From Polystyrenella longa (GTDB taxonomy: Bacteria; Planctomycetota; Planctomycetia; Planctomycetales; Planctomycetaceae), in contig NZ_CP036281.1 of the NCBI RefSeq assembly GCF_007750395.1, forward strand, positions 1,451,001 to 1,515,000: 64,000 bases of DNA, given 5' to 3'. Under the pieces are notes generated by a model that had not been told where the DNA came from, did no database searches, and saw only the letters and a program-made list of their open reading frames with translations. How positions within the stretch are numbered: the first letter of the stretch is position 1; each line of letters starts with the position of its first letter. Positions 26,956 through 36,025 of the stretch are shown in pieces. A program made the position numbers and the translations under genes.

Positions 26956-28002
26956 GTGCACGTTTTTTCCGAAGAAGAACTTCAGCAGATCACCAGTCGC
27001 CTGTTGCTTGCCGCTGGAGCGGATGAAGAGGAAGCGACAACAGTCAGTCGCAGTCTGGTCGAGGCGAATCTGTACGGGCATGATTCACATGGTGTGATGC
27101 GGCTCCCGTTTTATATTGATCGGATGCAGCAAGGGATTCTGAAACAGGGAAGTCGTCTGCAAATCTTGAACGAAACGCCCTCTGCTATTCTCGCCGATGG
27201 AGGTTGGGGGTTTGGCCAGGTCGTTGCTCGAGATCTCGTAAACCGACTCATTAAGAAGGCCGAAACAGTCGGTGTAGCGTCCGGGTCGTTGAAACAGTCT
27301 GCTCATATTGGGCGACTGGGCGAATATGCCGAGATGGCCACGGAAGCCGGAATGATCGCCTTAATCTGTGCCAATAATCATGGCGCGATTCAGCGTGTGG
27401 CACCCGTCGGCGGAAAACGCCCTCGACTGGGAACAAACCCCCTCTGTATCGGAGTTCCGGGCGGTGAGCATGGAGCGTTTGTGCTCGACTTTGGAACCAG
27501 TGCCACTGCCGAAGGAAAAGTCCGCGTCAAAAAAATTGCGGGAGAACAGATTCCCGATGGTTGGATTCTCGATTCAAATGGCGAACCTACCAACGACCCA
27601 AACAAACTGTACGAAGATCCTCCCGGAAGTATTCTCCCTATGGGAGGATTACAGGCCTATAAAGGATTCGGGCTGGCCTTCATGATTGAAATGATCGCCA
27701 GCGGCTTGGCGGGTGCTCCCTGTGCCCAGCCCGACGCTCCATCTCCTCTCGGAAATGCAGCCTGGTTTCTGGTAATCTCACCAGAGAAAATGGCGGGAAG
27801 CGACCATCTCGTTCAGGAAGTACGACAATTGGAAGAATACGTTCGCTCAGTGCCGAAAATCGATGGAGTCGATAAAATCACTTTGCCCGGTGATCCCGAG
27901 CGACGTATTCATGCTGAACGAAAAGCGAATGGAATTCCTATCGATGACGGGAACTGGAAAGCGATGCTCGATCTGGCCGAAAAACTGAACGTAAAAATTT
28001 GA
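26956..28002 (+). CDS. Ldh family (malate/L-lactate/ureidoglycolate-type) NAD(P)-dependent dehydrogenase
   Basis: 348 residues from a GTG start that gives the family's usual N-terminus (VFSEEELQQITSRLLLAAGADEEEA). Family hallmarks are LYGHDSHGVMRLPFYI, with the catalytic His in DSHG, ICANNHGAIQRVAPVGG, LGTNPLCIGVP, DFGTSATAEGKV and KGFGLAFMIEM. This is the type-2 malate/lactate dehydrogenase family (YbiC/AllD/ComC relatives), which oxidises 2-hydroxyacids with NAD(P). Substrate cannot be inferred. The small gene 28077-28457 lies 74 bp downstream and may be co-transcribed. Confidence 0.9.
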   Translation: MHVFSEEELQQITSRLLLAAGADEEEATTVSRSLVEANLYGHDSHGVMRLPFYIDRMQQGILKQGSRLQILNETPSAILADGGWGFGQVVARDLVNRLIKKAETVGVASGSLKQSAHIGRLGEYAEMATEAGMIALICANNHGAIQRVAPVGGKRPRLGTNPLCIGVPGGEHGAFVLDFGTSATAEGKVRVKKIAGEQIPDGWILDSNGEPTNDPNKLYEDPPGSILPMGGLQAYKGFGLAFMIEMIASGLAGAPCAQPDAPSPLGNAAWFLVISPEKMAGSDHLVQEVRQLEEYVRSVPKIDGVDKITLPGDPERRIHAERKANGIPIDDGNWKAMLDLAEKLNVKI

Positions 28003-28076
28003 GTGATAAAATTGAACAAGCTTTGTTCTGACAAAATCTATGGTTTCGCCAGACTTAAGATTTCGAGGGGAAAACG

Positions 28077-28457
28077 ATGCTGCCGAATTTTCCTGTGGAC
28101 GATGATGGTTCAGATCCGTTTGAAGCGGAGGAATCAAGCCCTGAGTTTGCAAACCCTGATGCCGCAAACCCTGCCGGGCAGGATGAAGAGAGAGAATCCG
28201 GGACGATCCCGGGGGATGCTCCACAAGAGCTTCGGTTGTATGTTCATGAACCTGATAGCTGGCAGGCAGTGGTCAAGCAGGGTTTTGAGAAAGAATATTG
28301 CTACTCGAAGCGACCGGGAGAAGATTACTTCCATCTGCTGATGAGTGGCGAAATCTACGTGCACAAAGGGAACGAGAAGTACTGTTTGACCTGCGCGTTC
28401 AGTCAAGGCGTTCTCTCCCACGATCGCATGCACTGGCAACATCGCAAACGGAGTTAA
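28077..28457 (+). CDS. Hypothetical small acidic protein
   Basis: 126 residues from an ATG preceded by AGGGG (about 7-8 nt). The first ~50 residues are acidic and low-complexity (Asp/Glu/Pro/Ala). The C-terminal ~75 residues form a compact domain (ELRLYVHEPDSWQAVV...YFHLLMSGEIYVHKGNEKYCLTCA...LSHDRMHWQH) with strand-rich pattern. Not recognised. It follows the Ldh-family gene and precedes an R1 fold-back element. Confidence 0.7.
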   Translation: MLPNFPVDDDGSDPFEAEESSPEFANPDAANPAGQDEERESGTIPGDAPQELRLYVHEPDSWQAVVKQGFEKEYCYSKRPGEDYFHLLMSGEIYVHKGNEKYCLTCAFSQGVLSHDRMHWQHRKRS

Positions 28458-28565
28458 ACCGCAACGACACAAGTCATCTCTATGACACGAATCGGAGTGG
28501 AGCCAAGTGACGCGGACCTACATTTTCAGGAATTCTGCAAACGTGGGTTTGGCGTTATATTACCT

Positions 28566-28673
28566 CTAGAACGCATTCCAGATAACCGTAGCGTGTTCTG
28601 GCGGCGTAGCCTGCTGTATTTAAGGGCTTTTCGGGACCGATAGCCGCCACACTTATCCGGGACAGGATCAAGC
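28566..28673. repeat. Dispersed fold-back element R1, copy B
   Basis: Near-identical to copy A (4865-4974): CTAGAACGCATTCCAGATAAC ... ACTTATCCGGGACAGGATCA. It lies between two convergent genes (28077-28457 plus and 28742-30319 minus), 68 bp from the latter's stop, a position where a bidirectional terminator would be useful. Confidence 0.85.
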
Positions 28674-28741
28674 GGGATTTCTCTCGACGCGTCTACCCAG
28701 CGAGTGAAGATCGTTCTCGGTTTGTATTACACCCAACCAGA

Positions 28742-30319
28742 TTAGTCTTTGCTGGGTCGTCGAGGACGTCGTGTGCGACGACGGGGGCGAGATTCTGATT
28801 TCTCCTCCCCTTTGTCAGACGAAGCCGGTTTGCTGCTTCTCTCTTTCCGTTCGCTTCTTTCGCTATTGGTATTTCCGCTCTCCGCATTTCTGCTGTCAGT
28901 CTTTCTGCTATCAGTAGTTCGGGTGTCAGTGTTACTGCCACTGCTTCGACCACCGCGGCTGCGACGCCGGGGTCCTCCACTGTCGCGGGAAGAGCTTCGT
29001 TTGCCTTTTTCCGGTGTGAGGACCATGTAGGAAATCGCTTCTTCCCAAGTGGGAATTCCTTCATTGCGACGAGCAGGTTTTTCAGACTGTTCGCGATTGG
29101 AAGAGGTTTTGTCGTTCTGATCATCGTCTTCAGACCGTTCGCGGCTTCGGCCACCTCGACGTCCACGAGATCGTCCGCGACTACTACGTCGGCGTGGTCG
29201 CTCGTCCTCATCTTCTTTACTGTCCTCGTTGTCGAAGTTGGCTGAAACATCGTCGCTGTCGTCATCGTCGTCGTCAAAGGAGAGATCGTCTTCGTCGATC
29301 TCGTTCACATCGTCGTCGCGATCACTGTTGTCATCATCGTCACTGTCAAACGAAAGATCAGGTTCTGCTTCCGCACTGGTTTCGTTTTCTGTATTGCGGC
29401 TACGGCCACCACGACGTCTGCGTCCTCCGCGTGAACCACGTCGTCGACGTGGGCGGCGTTTAGGAGCAGATTCTTCCTCTGAATTCTCATCGTTATCGTC
29501 GCTGTCGTCCTCTTCGGCAACAACAGTTTCCTGTTCGTCGTCGTCGTCATCGTCGTCATCTGTGGAAAGTTCGACGTCATCGTCTTCTTCGTCATCGTCA
29601 TCGTCTTCATCAAAATCGAAGTCGAACGAAAGGTCCTCGTCTTCCAACTCTTCGATCACTTCTTTTTTGGCTACGGTTGGTTTTGGTTGGGACGGTTTTG
29701 ATTCTGTTTTTTTGGCGGGAGTGGACTTTTGGGCAACCGGTTTTGTTTTGGCGGGCTCGTCGTCTTCATCCATATCACCGAAGGCTTCCTCGTCAAAGAA
29801 GTCATCCAATTCTTCGGCTTCATCATTTTTGCTGACAGCAGAGAAACTGCGAGTCTGTTTTGCTTCGTCGCTATCGTCGACTTCCACGGGGGCAGCTGCT
29901 TCCGGTTTTCCGTCGCCCCATTCCCAGTCGCTCAGAGCGTCCCAGAAATCGTCATCCGCCAGTTTTTTCTTCTGGGGAGCACTTTGGGCAACAACTTCGT
30001 CGTCTTCGTATTCGTCATCATCGTCTTCGTCGTCGAATGCCACTTCTTCAGAAGCTTTGGCTGCTACTGGTTTGGAGGCTTCTTTTACGGCTTCTTTTTT
30101 GGGTGCCGCAGATAGGGGGGCCGGTTTTTCTTCAGTCGTATCTGAATCGTCGTCTTCAAAATCGAACCGAAGTTCCGCCAATTCTTCGACATCGTCCAGA
30201 TCGATTTCTTCGCTGTCCTCAGACGGAGTCGCTTCAATCCCGAACAGATTTTCAGCCAGGTCATCCCAGGAATCTTCGTTTTCAGGAAGGTCGCTGTTTT
30301 TTGGGGTCGGTTTTGTCAT
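28742..30319 (-). CDS. Intrinsically disordered protein with alternating acidic and Arg/Gly-rich blocks
   Basis: 525 residues from the ATG at 30319; the frame is open to 30541 but that extension is Cys/Phe/Gly-rich, unlike the rest. The protein is almost wholly low-complexity. Long Asp/Glu tracts (e.g. 228-281, 330-372) alternate with arginine/glycine-rich blocks (288-308, 374-395, 450-457, 511-524) resembling RGG-box nucleic-acid-binding segments. Two short ordered-looking patches stand out: DDDFWDALSDWEWGDG (122-137) and GIPTWEEAISYMV (421-433). No enzyme domain is visible. RG-rich blocks suggest RNA or DNA binding or ribosome association; this is inference. An antisense serine-rich ORF (29229-30341) is an artefact of GAC/GAT codons. 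Confidence 0.82.
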   Translation of the reverse strand: MTKPTPKNSDLPENEDSWDDLAENLFGIEATPSEDSEEIDLDDVEELAELRFDFEDDDSDTTEEKPAPLSAAPKKEAVKEASKPVAAKASEEVAFDDEDDDDEYEDDEVVAQSAPQKKKLADDDFWDALSDWEWGDGKPEAAAPVEVDDSDEAKQTRSFSAVSKNDEAEELDDFFDEEAFGDMDEDDEPAKTKPVAQKSTPAKKTESKPSQPKPTVAKKEVIEELEDEDLSFDFDFDEDDDDDEEDDDVELSTDDDDDDDDEQETVVAEEDDSDDNDENSEEESAPKRRPRRRRGSRGGRRRRGGRSRNTENETSAEAEPDLSFDSDDDDNSDRDDDVNEIDEDDLSFDDDDDDSDDVSANFDNEDSKEDEDERPRRRSSRGRSRGRRGGRSRERSEDDDQNDKTSSNREQSEKPARRNEGIPTWEEAISYMVLTPEKGKRSSSRDSGGPRRRSRGGRSSGSNTDTRTTDSRKTDSRNAESGNTNSERSERKERSSKPASSDKGEEKSESRPRRRTRRPRRPSKD

Positions 30320-30797
30320 GATCTTGTTAGACGAGCGATAAAAGGTGATTGAACCTGAAGTGACAACTTGAAAGATAGGAATCTGCGGAAATTCGCAGAT
30401 CGTTCCAACAGTACATACTGTCCTGTCGTCACAGAAAGGGGATGGCCCACCAAGTGGGAATCCGCCTGAAGAGAATGGGTTTCCGTCGCTATTGGGGCAA
30501 CGGAGATCACCCACGGCAGAAGGTCTCGTATGCAAAGGCAAATTTAGGACGGGGTGAATTCTGACGAAGTCGGATTAAGCCCGTCCAGCATAGGCTTTGG
30601 TATTGCTGTTTTGTATTGGAAGCTTTCGCAGCGACTTGGAAGGGTTCTTCCTAACCTCTAACCAAATGAAGGCTAAAAGGGGCGCGCGAATTGCAAGAGG
30701 CGAATTGTAGCGGACGGGCGAGGAAAATGTCCAGTGCGGGTAGGCGTCAACTTCAGTTGCTTTCAGTACTTGATGCTCTGTTTTCCAGTCAGCAAGC

Positions 30798-30835
30798 AAA
30801 AAAACAGCCAGCCTCTCAATAAGAAAGGGCTGGCT
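30798..30835 (-). terminator. Rho-independent terminator after the thioredoxin gene
   Basis: On the minus strand, AGCCAGCCC pairs with GGCTGGCT across a 13-nt loop and is followed by seven T residues (A-run 30798-30804 on the plus strand). It lies about 72 bp downstream of the thioredoxin stop. The remaining gap to 30319 (about 480 bp) holds no gene. Confidence 0.8.
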
Positions 30836-30906
30836 CCTGATTTCAGATGGCAAATCGAGTAGATCGACGGTACTGGCTGCTTAAAATCTGCAACCGCAGA
30901 GATTCT

Positions 30907-31401
30907 CTAGCGAGAGAGACCAGTCTTTTTGATCGTACGTTCTTCGCCATGCATTTTTTTGGCTGTTTGCAGTTCGCGGATAAACATACTGCCACTGGTG
31001 TTGGTCACTTTGTGCAGTAGGCCAGTCGCACTTGGGTTCAGGACCATAATTGTGGGCACAACGCTGATGTTCATCTGGCTGGCCAGGAAACGATGCTGGT
31101 CGAAGTCGAGCATCACTGGGACGAAGTTCTTACTGAGTTCCCGAATGACCGAGGGATCCTGCATCGTGGTCCGCTTGACCGACTGACAGGGGCCGCACCA
31201 GGTTGCGGTGAAGAACAACAGTAGCGGACGATTATTTGTTTCCGCAATTTCCTGAGCAGGACCCAGGTCATGTTGCCATTCGATTTTGCTGGTTGAGGAG
31301 AAATGCTTTAGAGAGGCTTCTGCCATTTCTGTTGCATACAGGTTGGAGCTAAGGAGGAGGAGGCTGCCAATCACAAGTGAGGGGATCATGTGCTTAGTCA
31401 A
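30907..31401 (-). CDS. Exported thioredoxin-fold protein
   Basis: 164 residues. N-terminal signal peptide (hydrophobic 6-20, ending NLYA), then a thioredoxin fold with the active site WCGPC (68-72) and the cis-proline segment VVPTIMVL (Pro116). The DUF255/thioredoxin_7-like pattern RPLLLFFTATWCGPCQSVKRTTM suggests a periplasmic thiol-disulfide oxidoreductase. The TTG at 31401 has AAAGG about 7 nt upstream; the internal ATG at 31389 is possible but has the same motif 19 nt away. Monocistronic, closed by a terminator. Confidence 0.88.
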   Translation of the reverse strand: MTKHMIPSLVIGSLLLLSSNLYATEMAEASLKHFSSTSKIEWQHDLGPAQEIAETNNRPLLLFFTATWCGPCQSVKRTTMQDPSVIRELSKNFVPVMLDFDQHRFLASQMNISVVPTIMVLNPSATGLLHKVTNTSGSMFIRELQTAKKMHGEERTIKKTGLSR

Positions 31402-32450
31402 TTAAGTACCTTTCGCGCTATTATCTGGCACCCTTTGGGAGGGTAGAGGACAGGTGTCTGAAGCGAGTCCACAGCAAATCCATTTTGCCAGACAGAGCAT
31501 CCTTTCATGAGTTCAAACAAAGTGGTTGAACGTTCCGAATCGGAGTTCTTTACACGTTTTAAAGAACAGAGGAGGAGCAAATCGCGAGATCACGATTGCG
31601 TACCCTCACCACGGAACGACCACTAGTGGGGAAATTTCTCGGAATAGAATCGTATTCACTACGAAAATGAGTCGCAGCGAAACAATATCGAGATGAGCAG
31701 TTCGGGCAGGTTTAACCGGGAGGGGGGAATTGTCATGCCTATATGTCGATTTGCGATCAGAAGAGTCTGAGATTGCAGAATCAACAACAGGGGCAAGCTT
31801 CCGTTCATTGCCGGGCAGTCTGACGGGAACGTTTCACCTGGAAGAGAAGGCTACCGCCTTCCCGAGGGGAATTCTCAGGTCATGTTGAGTTAGGGTCAGT
31901 TAACTGGGTCTGGAACGATCAGTCTGAGGATCGAACCCTGCATTTCCGAATCCGCCGAAGCGGTCAGGAACATCTCAAGCTGAGAGTGAGATGTGAATGG
32001 ACTTCGACTGGTGGCGTTCCGTTACTTGAAATCAAGCCGGAACAAAGTGGGCTGAGTGCGTGCCACAAGCAAAGTAAGTAGGTCAGTGAGTCTAGCTCCT
32101 GTTAGCGGGTCATAGAACTGATGACGTCCATTCGGGAACCATCCTAATGGGGGTGTTGGGCAAGATCTAGGCTGACGGCTGTAGGGACTTTGCCTGAATT
32201 TTGAATTTCTAAGATAGAATGGGATATTTAGGTCTTGTCGGTTGTTTTGCTGCCATTTGGTGAGATAGCTGTTCTGTAGAGCTGTTGGACAGCGGTGTGA
32301 GTTACCTGAGGCGACCCAGATAGGTGAGGTGAATTTGAGCGCATTTCCTCTCCCCAACATAGGTTCTGGCAAGTTGAGTCTGCCTCGAATCCATGTCTGC
32401 GAGATCAAAACCGAGACGGACTTCGCACCGACTCTGTTGGGAACTGTTGG
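31402..32450. other. 1.05-kb region without a convincing gene
   Basis: The largest gap in the window. The best frames (32022-32408 minus, 128 codons; 31398-31580 minus) have no recognisable motif, no SD and uneven codon use. No tRNA could be folded; TTCGATCC-like text near 31935 on the minus strand lacks a matching T-stem. It may contain decayed sequence or an unrecognised non-coding RNA. It ends at R1 copy C. Confidence 0.45.
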
Positions 32451-32560
32451 CTAGAGCGCATTCCAGATAACCGTGGCGTGTTCTGGCGGCGTAGCCTGCT
32501 ATTTTTAAGGGCTTTTCGGGACCTATAGCCGCCACACTTAACCTGGGCAGGATCTAAACG
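32451..32560. repeat. Dispersed fold-back element R1, copy C
   Basis: Near-identical to copies A and B: CTAGAGCGCATTCCAGATAAC ... CTGGGCAGGATCTAAACG. Its right end overlaps the transporter gene: the TAG stop of that minus-strand gene (32554-32556) is the reverse complement of the element's terminal CTA. Confidence 0.85.
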
Positions 32561-34569
32561 AATTTAGCCAACGTGGATAAGCAGGCGACTGTGAAGAAAA
32601 ACAATCCGGTCATACCGAGGGCTAATTTGGAGAACCAGTTCGGTCGCAGTTCCTTAGGAAGCAACCAGCAATTCACGACCAATGTGTGAATACAGCTGAT
32701 TCCCAAGGCAAAGTTGTAGATCGTTGTCGCGATTAGCAAGAGTGATTCAGGCTGCTCCAACGAGAGCATGATCAAACCGAGAACGGTGTATACAGTGAGA
32801 ACGGAGAAGTAGACATATCGAATGGCGCTCGTTTTCATCTTCTGAAGACGTGGGCTGGCCGTCCAGAAGACGTCCACCCAGCGGCGGATGACACCGTCCG
32901 CTGATGTCGACATGCTGGGAGCCAGAACGAGGAAGCCACAGAAGAGCGTCATGAACCCGAAAAAGGCACCCCATTCGGCTCCAAAACTGGAGATGGCCGT
33001 CGATTTCACTCCATCGGCAGTCATGACGGCTGCGGCCCATTTATCTTCAACGATAGTGCCGCGAGCAAGAAACTCGACCGACAACATACTGGGAAGTGCT
33101 AAACCAAAGAAACAGGCCGGCATCCAGATCACGAGTTGGTCACGAACAATATGTCGATACCACCGCTTCCAACGAGGTAACGATTCCGCAGTTGGTTTGA
33201 ATACTGTTCCGACGTGCGAGAGCTGAATGTCCTGGCCACCGACGATACTCGGAATCGCACCCACGTGATGCCCCATTCCCCAACCCTGGTCGCGGGTGTA
33301 ATTACTAATGGGCGTGTTTGATAATCCCCCGGAACCGGAGATGGCAATTAAGGCTGAAAGAAAGGCGATGACAGACCAGTCGATATGAATCGGTGCTTTT
33401 TCACCTTCCGATTTGAAAGGACGCAGAAAGAGGTTCTCCACGTTATCCCCATCGCGAGTCCCGTCTCCATCATAGTCGAGGTAGGGATCCAGATAGCCAT
33501 TTTGGTCTGCATCATAGGCGATACTGGTGTCGGGGGTTCCATCATTGTTGGAATCATAAGTGTAGGCGACATCGGGCTGGCCATCTTCATCAAGGTCGGG
33601 CCACAGGATGGTCTCCGATCCGTCGATGCCTGCCGAAACAGCGACCATCGGATCCGCAATATTGTCGCGATTGATATCAGTCGCGTCGTTTTTCCCATCG
33701 CCATCCTGGTCAATGACATAATCTGTTCGTGGTTCAATCATGTCTAACCGGCCATCGCTGTCCCAGTCTTCCCCGGGATCGAGTATGCCGTTGTGGTTCA
33801 CATCTTCGACCGATTCAATAGGAATATTTCCGAATTTGAAGAAGCCTGAGAATATCTCAATCCATGTGGTTGCGCTGGAAAAACAGAGAGCGACGATCAG
33901 AAGAAACGTCATCACGGTGATGATCTTAAAGGCCATGATGGCCTTCAACATGTTGAAGACTTTGCCGCCAAAGATAAGAGGGACAATCGCCAGAACAAAG
34001 ATTATCATGCCCAGCACGCGCATAATTTCGCCGTGGGAATAAGTCCCCCCCATTCCCGCAATTTCAATCGTCATACGGCCCGCTTCCGCGTCGGGTGTAC
34101 CACCAAGATAAGCTGCTAATAAAGGTGTCGCGGCGTAGGCGGCGAGATACGGAAAGAAGGAACCGAAGTCGAGCAGCAGGTAGCTGATCATCCAGAACCG
34201 GGGACCCGGTGGAATGCGGAATTTACCGGTAAAAATTGGCTCACCGGTGTAAAGCGTGTACCGACTGATTTCGATGTTGTAGATCACCTGACCTAAAATA
34301 CTGAGCGTGGCCAGCCACAACAAAGTCCCTCCGTAGCGGGCGGTGACCAGTGGGCCAGTTAACCATTCCCCACCTCCAATCGCGGCTCCCCCCAAAATCA
34401 GTCCAGGACCAAGCATCATTGCCCAGTTTTTCAATTTGAATCGCGGAGCATCAATCAACTCTCCTGTTTCCCATCTAGGCATCTTTGGAGAGCCGGGATA
34501 GGGCGCTTCGAAATCGGAGGAGTTACTGACGGGGATGTCGGCGTCGGGCGAGGAGGGGGAAGAGGTCAT
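32554..34569 (-). CDS. Nramp-like multi-pass transporter with inserted calcium-binding-type repeats
   Basis: 671 residues from the ATG at 34569. An Nramp/SLC11-like start (MLGPGLILGGAAIGGGEWLTG, ~52-72) opens a polytopic membrane protein of about 11-12 helices. The metal-binding DPGN of true Nramps is replaced by GGGEW, so manganese/iron transport cannot be assumed. Between membrane segments (about residues 254-378) sits a hydrophilic insert packed with Asp-rich loops of the thrombospondin type-3/EF-hand kind (DVNHNGILDPGED, DQDGDGKND, DLDEDGQPD, DSNNDGTPD, DADQNGYLD, DYDGDGTRD). These typically bind Ca2+. This combination is unusual. The gene is monocistronic and its stop codon lies in repeat R1 copy C. 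A TTG extension to 34602 is possible but unlikely. Confidence 0.85.
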   Translation of the reverse strand: MTSSPSSPDADIPVSNSSDFEAPYPGSPKMPRWETGELIDAPRFKLKNWAMMLGPGLILGGAAIGGGEWLTGPLVTARYGGTLLWLATLSILGQVIYNIEISRYTLYTGEPIFTGKFRIPPGPRFWMISYLLLDFGSFFPYLAAYAATPLLAAYLGGTPDAEAGRMTIEIAGMGGTYSHGEIMRVLGMIIFVLAIVPLIFGGKVFNMLKAIMAFKIITVMTFLLIVALCFSSATTWIEIFSGFFKFGNIPIESVEDVNHNGILDPGEDWDSDGRLDMIEPRTDYVIDQDGDGKNDATDINRDNIADPMVAVSAGIDGSETILWPDLDEDGQPDVAYTYDSNNDGTPDTSIAYDADQNGYLDPYLDYDGDGTRDGDNVENLFLRPFKSEGEKAPIHIDWSVIAFLSALIAISGSGGLSNTPISNYTRDQGWGMGHHVGAIPSIVGGQDIQLSHVGTVFKPTAESLPRWKRWYRHIVRDQLVIWMPACFFGLALPSMLSVEFLARGTIVEDKWAAAVMTADGVKSTAISSFGAEWGAFFGFMTLFCGFLVLAPSMSTSADGVIRRWVDVFWTASPRLQKMKTSAIRYVYFSVLTVYTVLGLIMLSLEQPESLLLIATTIYNFALGISCIHTLVVNCWLLPKELRPNWFSKLALGMTGLFFFTVACLSTLAKFV

Positions 34570-34957
34570 AATGAATAAGTCCAGGCTGCTGGGAATCAGC
34601 AACCCTCCTGAGAAGGAGCATCAAGATTGGAAGAGAGAGCCAATTGACGGGGCAGGGACGCAGGCGGAAGTGTGTGGAGAGAAATCGTGTCACCGTTCGC
34701 GACCCTGTCGCCAGGGAGGTGTTTTCAGAATACTGTAAATGCGATACAGATCACAATGACAAAGCACTGCGACAAAAGCAAAAGACCTCTACAAAAAATA
34801 GAATACGAGTGCTGATATCGACAATGGGCTTGGCCTTTGTTTTGCCATCGAAACCAACGTTTCCGAAGTTAAAATCGCCCTGTCCAAACGCAATTCATCA
34901 AGACCGTTTCTGAAAAAACATTCGTTATCGGACCACTCAAGACGGCGATTCGATCAA
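34570..34957. other. Intergenic region upstream of the transporter gene
   Basis: 388 bp. Between 34790 and 34800 there is AT-rich sequence (ACAAAAAATAGAATACG). No gene, repeat or clear promoter could be assigned. Confidence 0.4.
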
Positions 34958-35422
34958 TTAAGGTTGGATAAACTCGTGCTCTCCGCTGCGGACGGTTAAG
35001 ACGGGGCAGGGAGCTTTGCGGACGATTTTTTCTGCAACAGAGCCCAAAAGCATATGAGCGATCGCTCCCCGGCCATGGGTGCCGATAATGATCATGTCGA
35101 CTTCTTCCTCGCGTGCAATCCGCACAATCTCGACGAAGGGTGTTCCGATCTCTACGACGACCCGAGCGTTTTTTAAACCATGCTCTTCAATCTTTTTCTG
35201 ACAGGCTTTCTCGGCACTCTGCTGTTGAATCTCGGCCAGGTTCGGGGGGAAGTAGGCTTCGCCCATGGGGGGAAGCTCTGCCATCAGCGAAGGTTCTTCC
35301 ACAATGGCGGTGACCAGAACTTCGGCGTCGAAGGTTTTGGCAAACTCGGTGGCGTAGCTGATCGCGACTTCGGAATGAGGGCTGAAGTCGGTGGCGACCA
35401 TGATTTTTTTGAGCTTGATCAT
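34958..35422 (-). CDS. Universal stress protein (UspA family)
   Basis: 154 residues from the ATG at 35422, giving the standard start MIKLKKIMVATDFS. A frame extension to 35539 is rejected as it adds a non-conserved tail. The C-terminal nucleotide-binding signature is complete: GTHGRG-x7-LGSVAEKIVRKAPCPVLTV, i.e. G-x2-G-x9-G-S, so this is an ATP-binding-type Usp. The first-strand Asp (VATDFS) and VDMIIIGTHG are typical. Role: general stress response; the partner is unknown. Confidence 0.92.
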   Translation of the reverse strand: MIKLKKIMVATDFSPHSEVAISYATEFAKTFDAEVLVTAIVEEPSLMAELPPMGEAYFPPNLAEIQQQSAEKACQKKIEEHGLKNARVVVEIGTPFVEIVRIAREEEVDMIIIGTHGRGAIAHMLLGSVAEKIVRKAPCPVLTVRSGEHEFIQP

Positions 35423-36025
35423 GAGAGGGGATTCCTTGTTGATACGAGATGAAGGACTAAGTTCGGTACTGACCCCGCCCCGGATATTTCCGGCGTGGGA
35501 ACAGGCTGACCCGTGGGGAACTGATTTCAGGTTCTCCACAGCGGGTTAATTCTAAGTTAATATGATTAGCAGACTTAGCAGTTGAGGAACTACATCTGGG
35601 TCTACTACATTTATTCTACTTTTTTCGCGTCAGCGGGGCGAGACGTGGCCCTTGATTGCTGACAAAATTCTCCGTCTTCGGGAATTCGGCATCGAAACCA
35701 GTTTTGGAGAACAGGAAGGAGAATTCAACTGGTGCTATGGGCCGGCGCCATTGGGAATGTGTCACCAGGGCGTACCCGATGTTTGTACTATTTCAATCGA
35801 ACTCTCTTCAGCGCTTCTCCAGCGAGTTCAAACCGTTTATGATCTCACCTTTTCCCCGATGCGCCCTGTTCTACAGAGGGTATTGGCTCTGGTGGCTTAT
35901 TTTTGCCCGCTAAGCAGGTTTGAGTGCCGTTTATTTTCTAAGTGAAAATTACCTGAGCGGCTAACACGTTGTTTGAATTTAAGGTCTTCAAGCAGATGGA
36001 GACCAGTAAATAAAAAGGAAGAGTT
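35423..36025. other. Intergenic region between divergent uspA and the 1,337-residue gene
   Basis: 603 bp with AT-rich stretches (35550-35630). Two overlapping plus-strand frames (35652-35945, 35656-35913) have no SD or protein-like composition. Promoters for both directions are expected here. Confidence 0.4.

Noticed and set aside
26641-27081. Minus-strand ORF of 146 codons
   Set aside because: Overlaps the conserved start of the Ldh-family gene and has no SD or protein-like pattern.
29229-30341. Serine-rich plus-strand ORF of 370 codons
   Set aside because: Produced by the reverse complement of Asp codons (GAC/GAT read as GTC/ATC or TCG/TCA) in the acidic protein.
31925-31950. TTCGATCC-like T-loop on the minus strand suggesting a tRNA
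   Set aside because: The flanking bases do not form a T-stem and no acceptor or anticodon arm could be found nearby.
32022-32408. Minus-strand ORF of 128 codons in the large gap
   Set aside because: No SD, Arg/Pro/Ser-heavy composition, no recognisable motif; weak evidence for coding.
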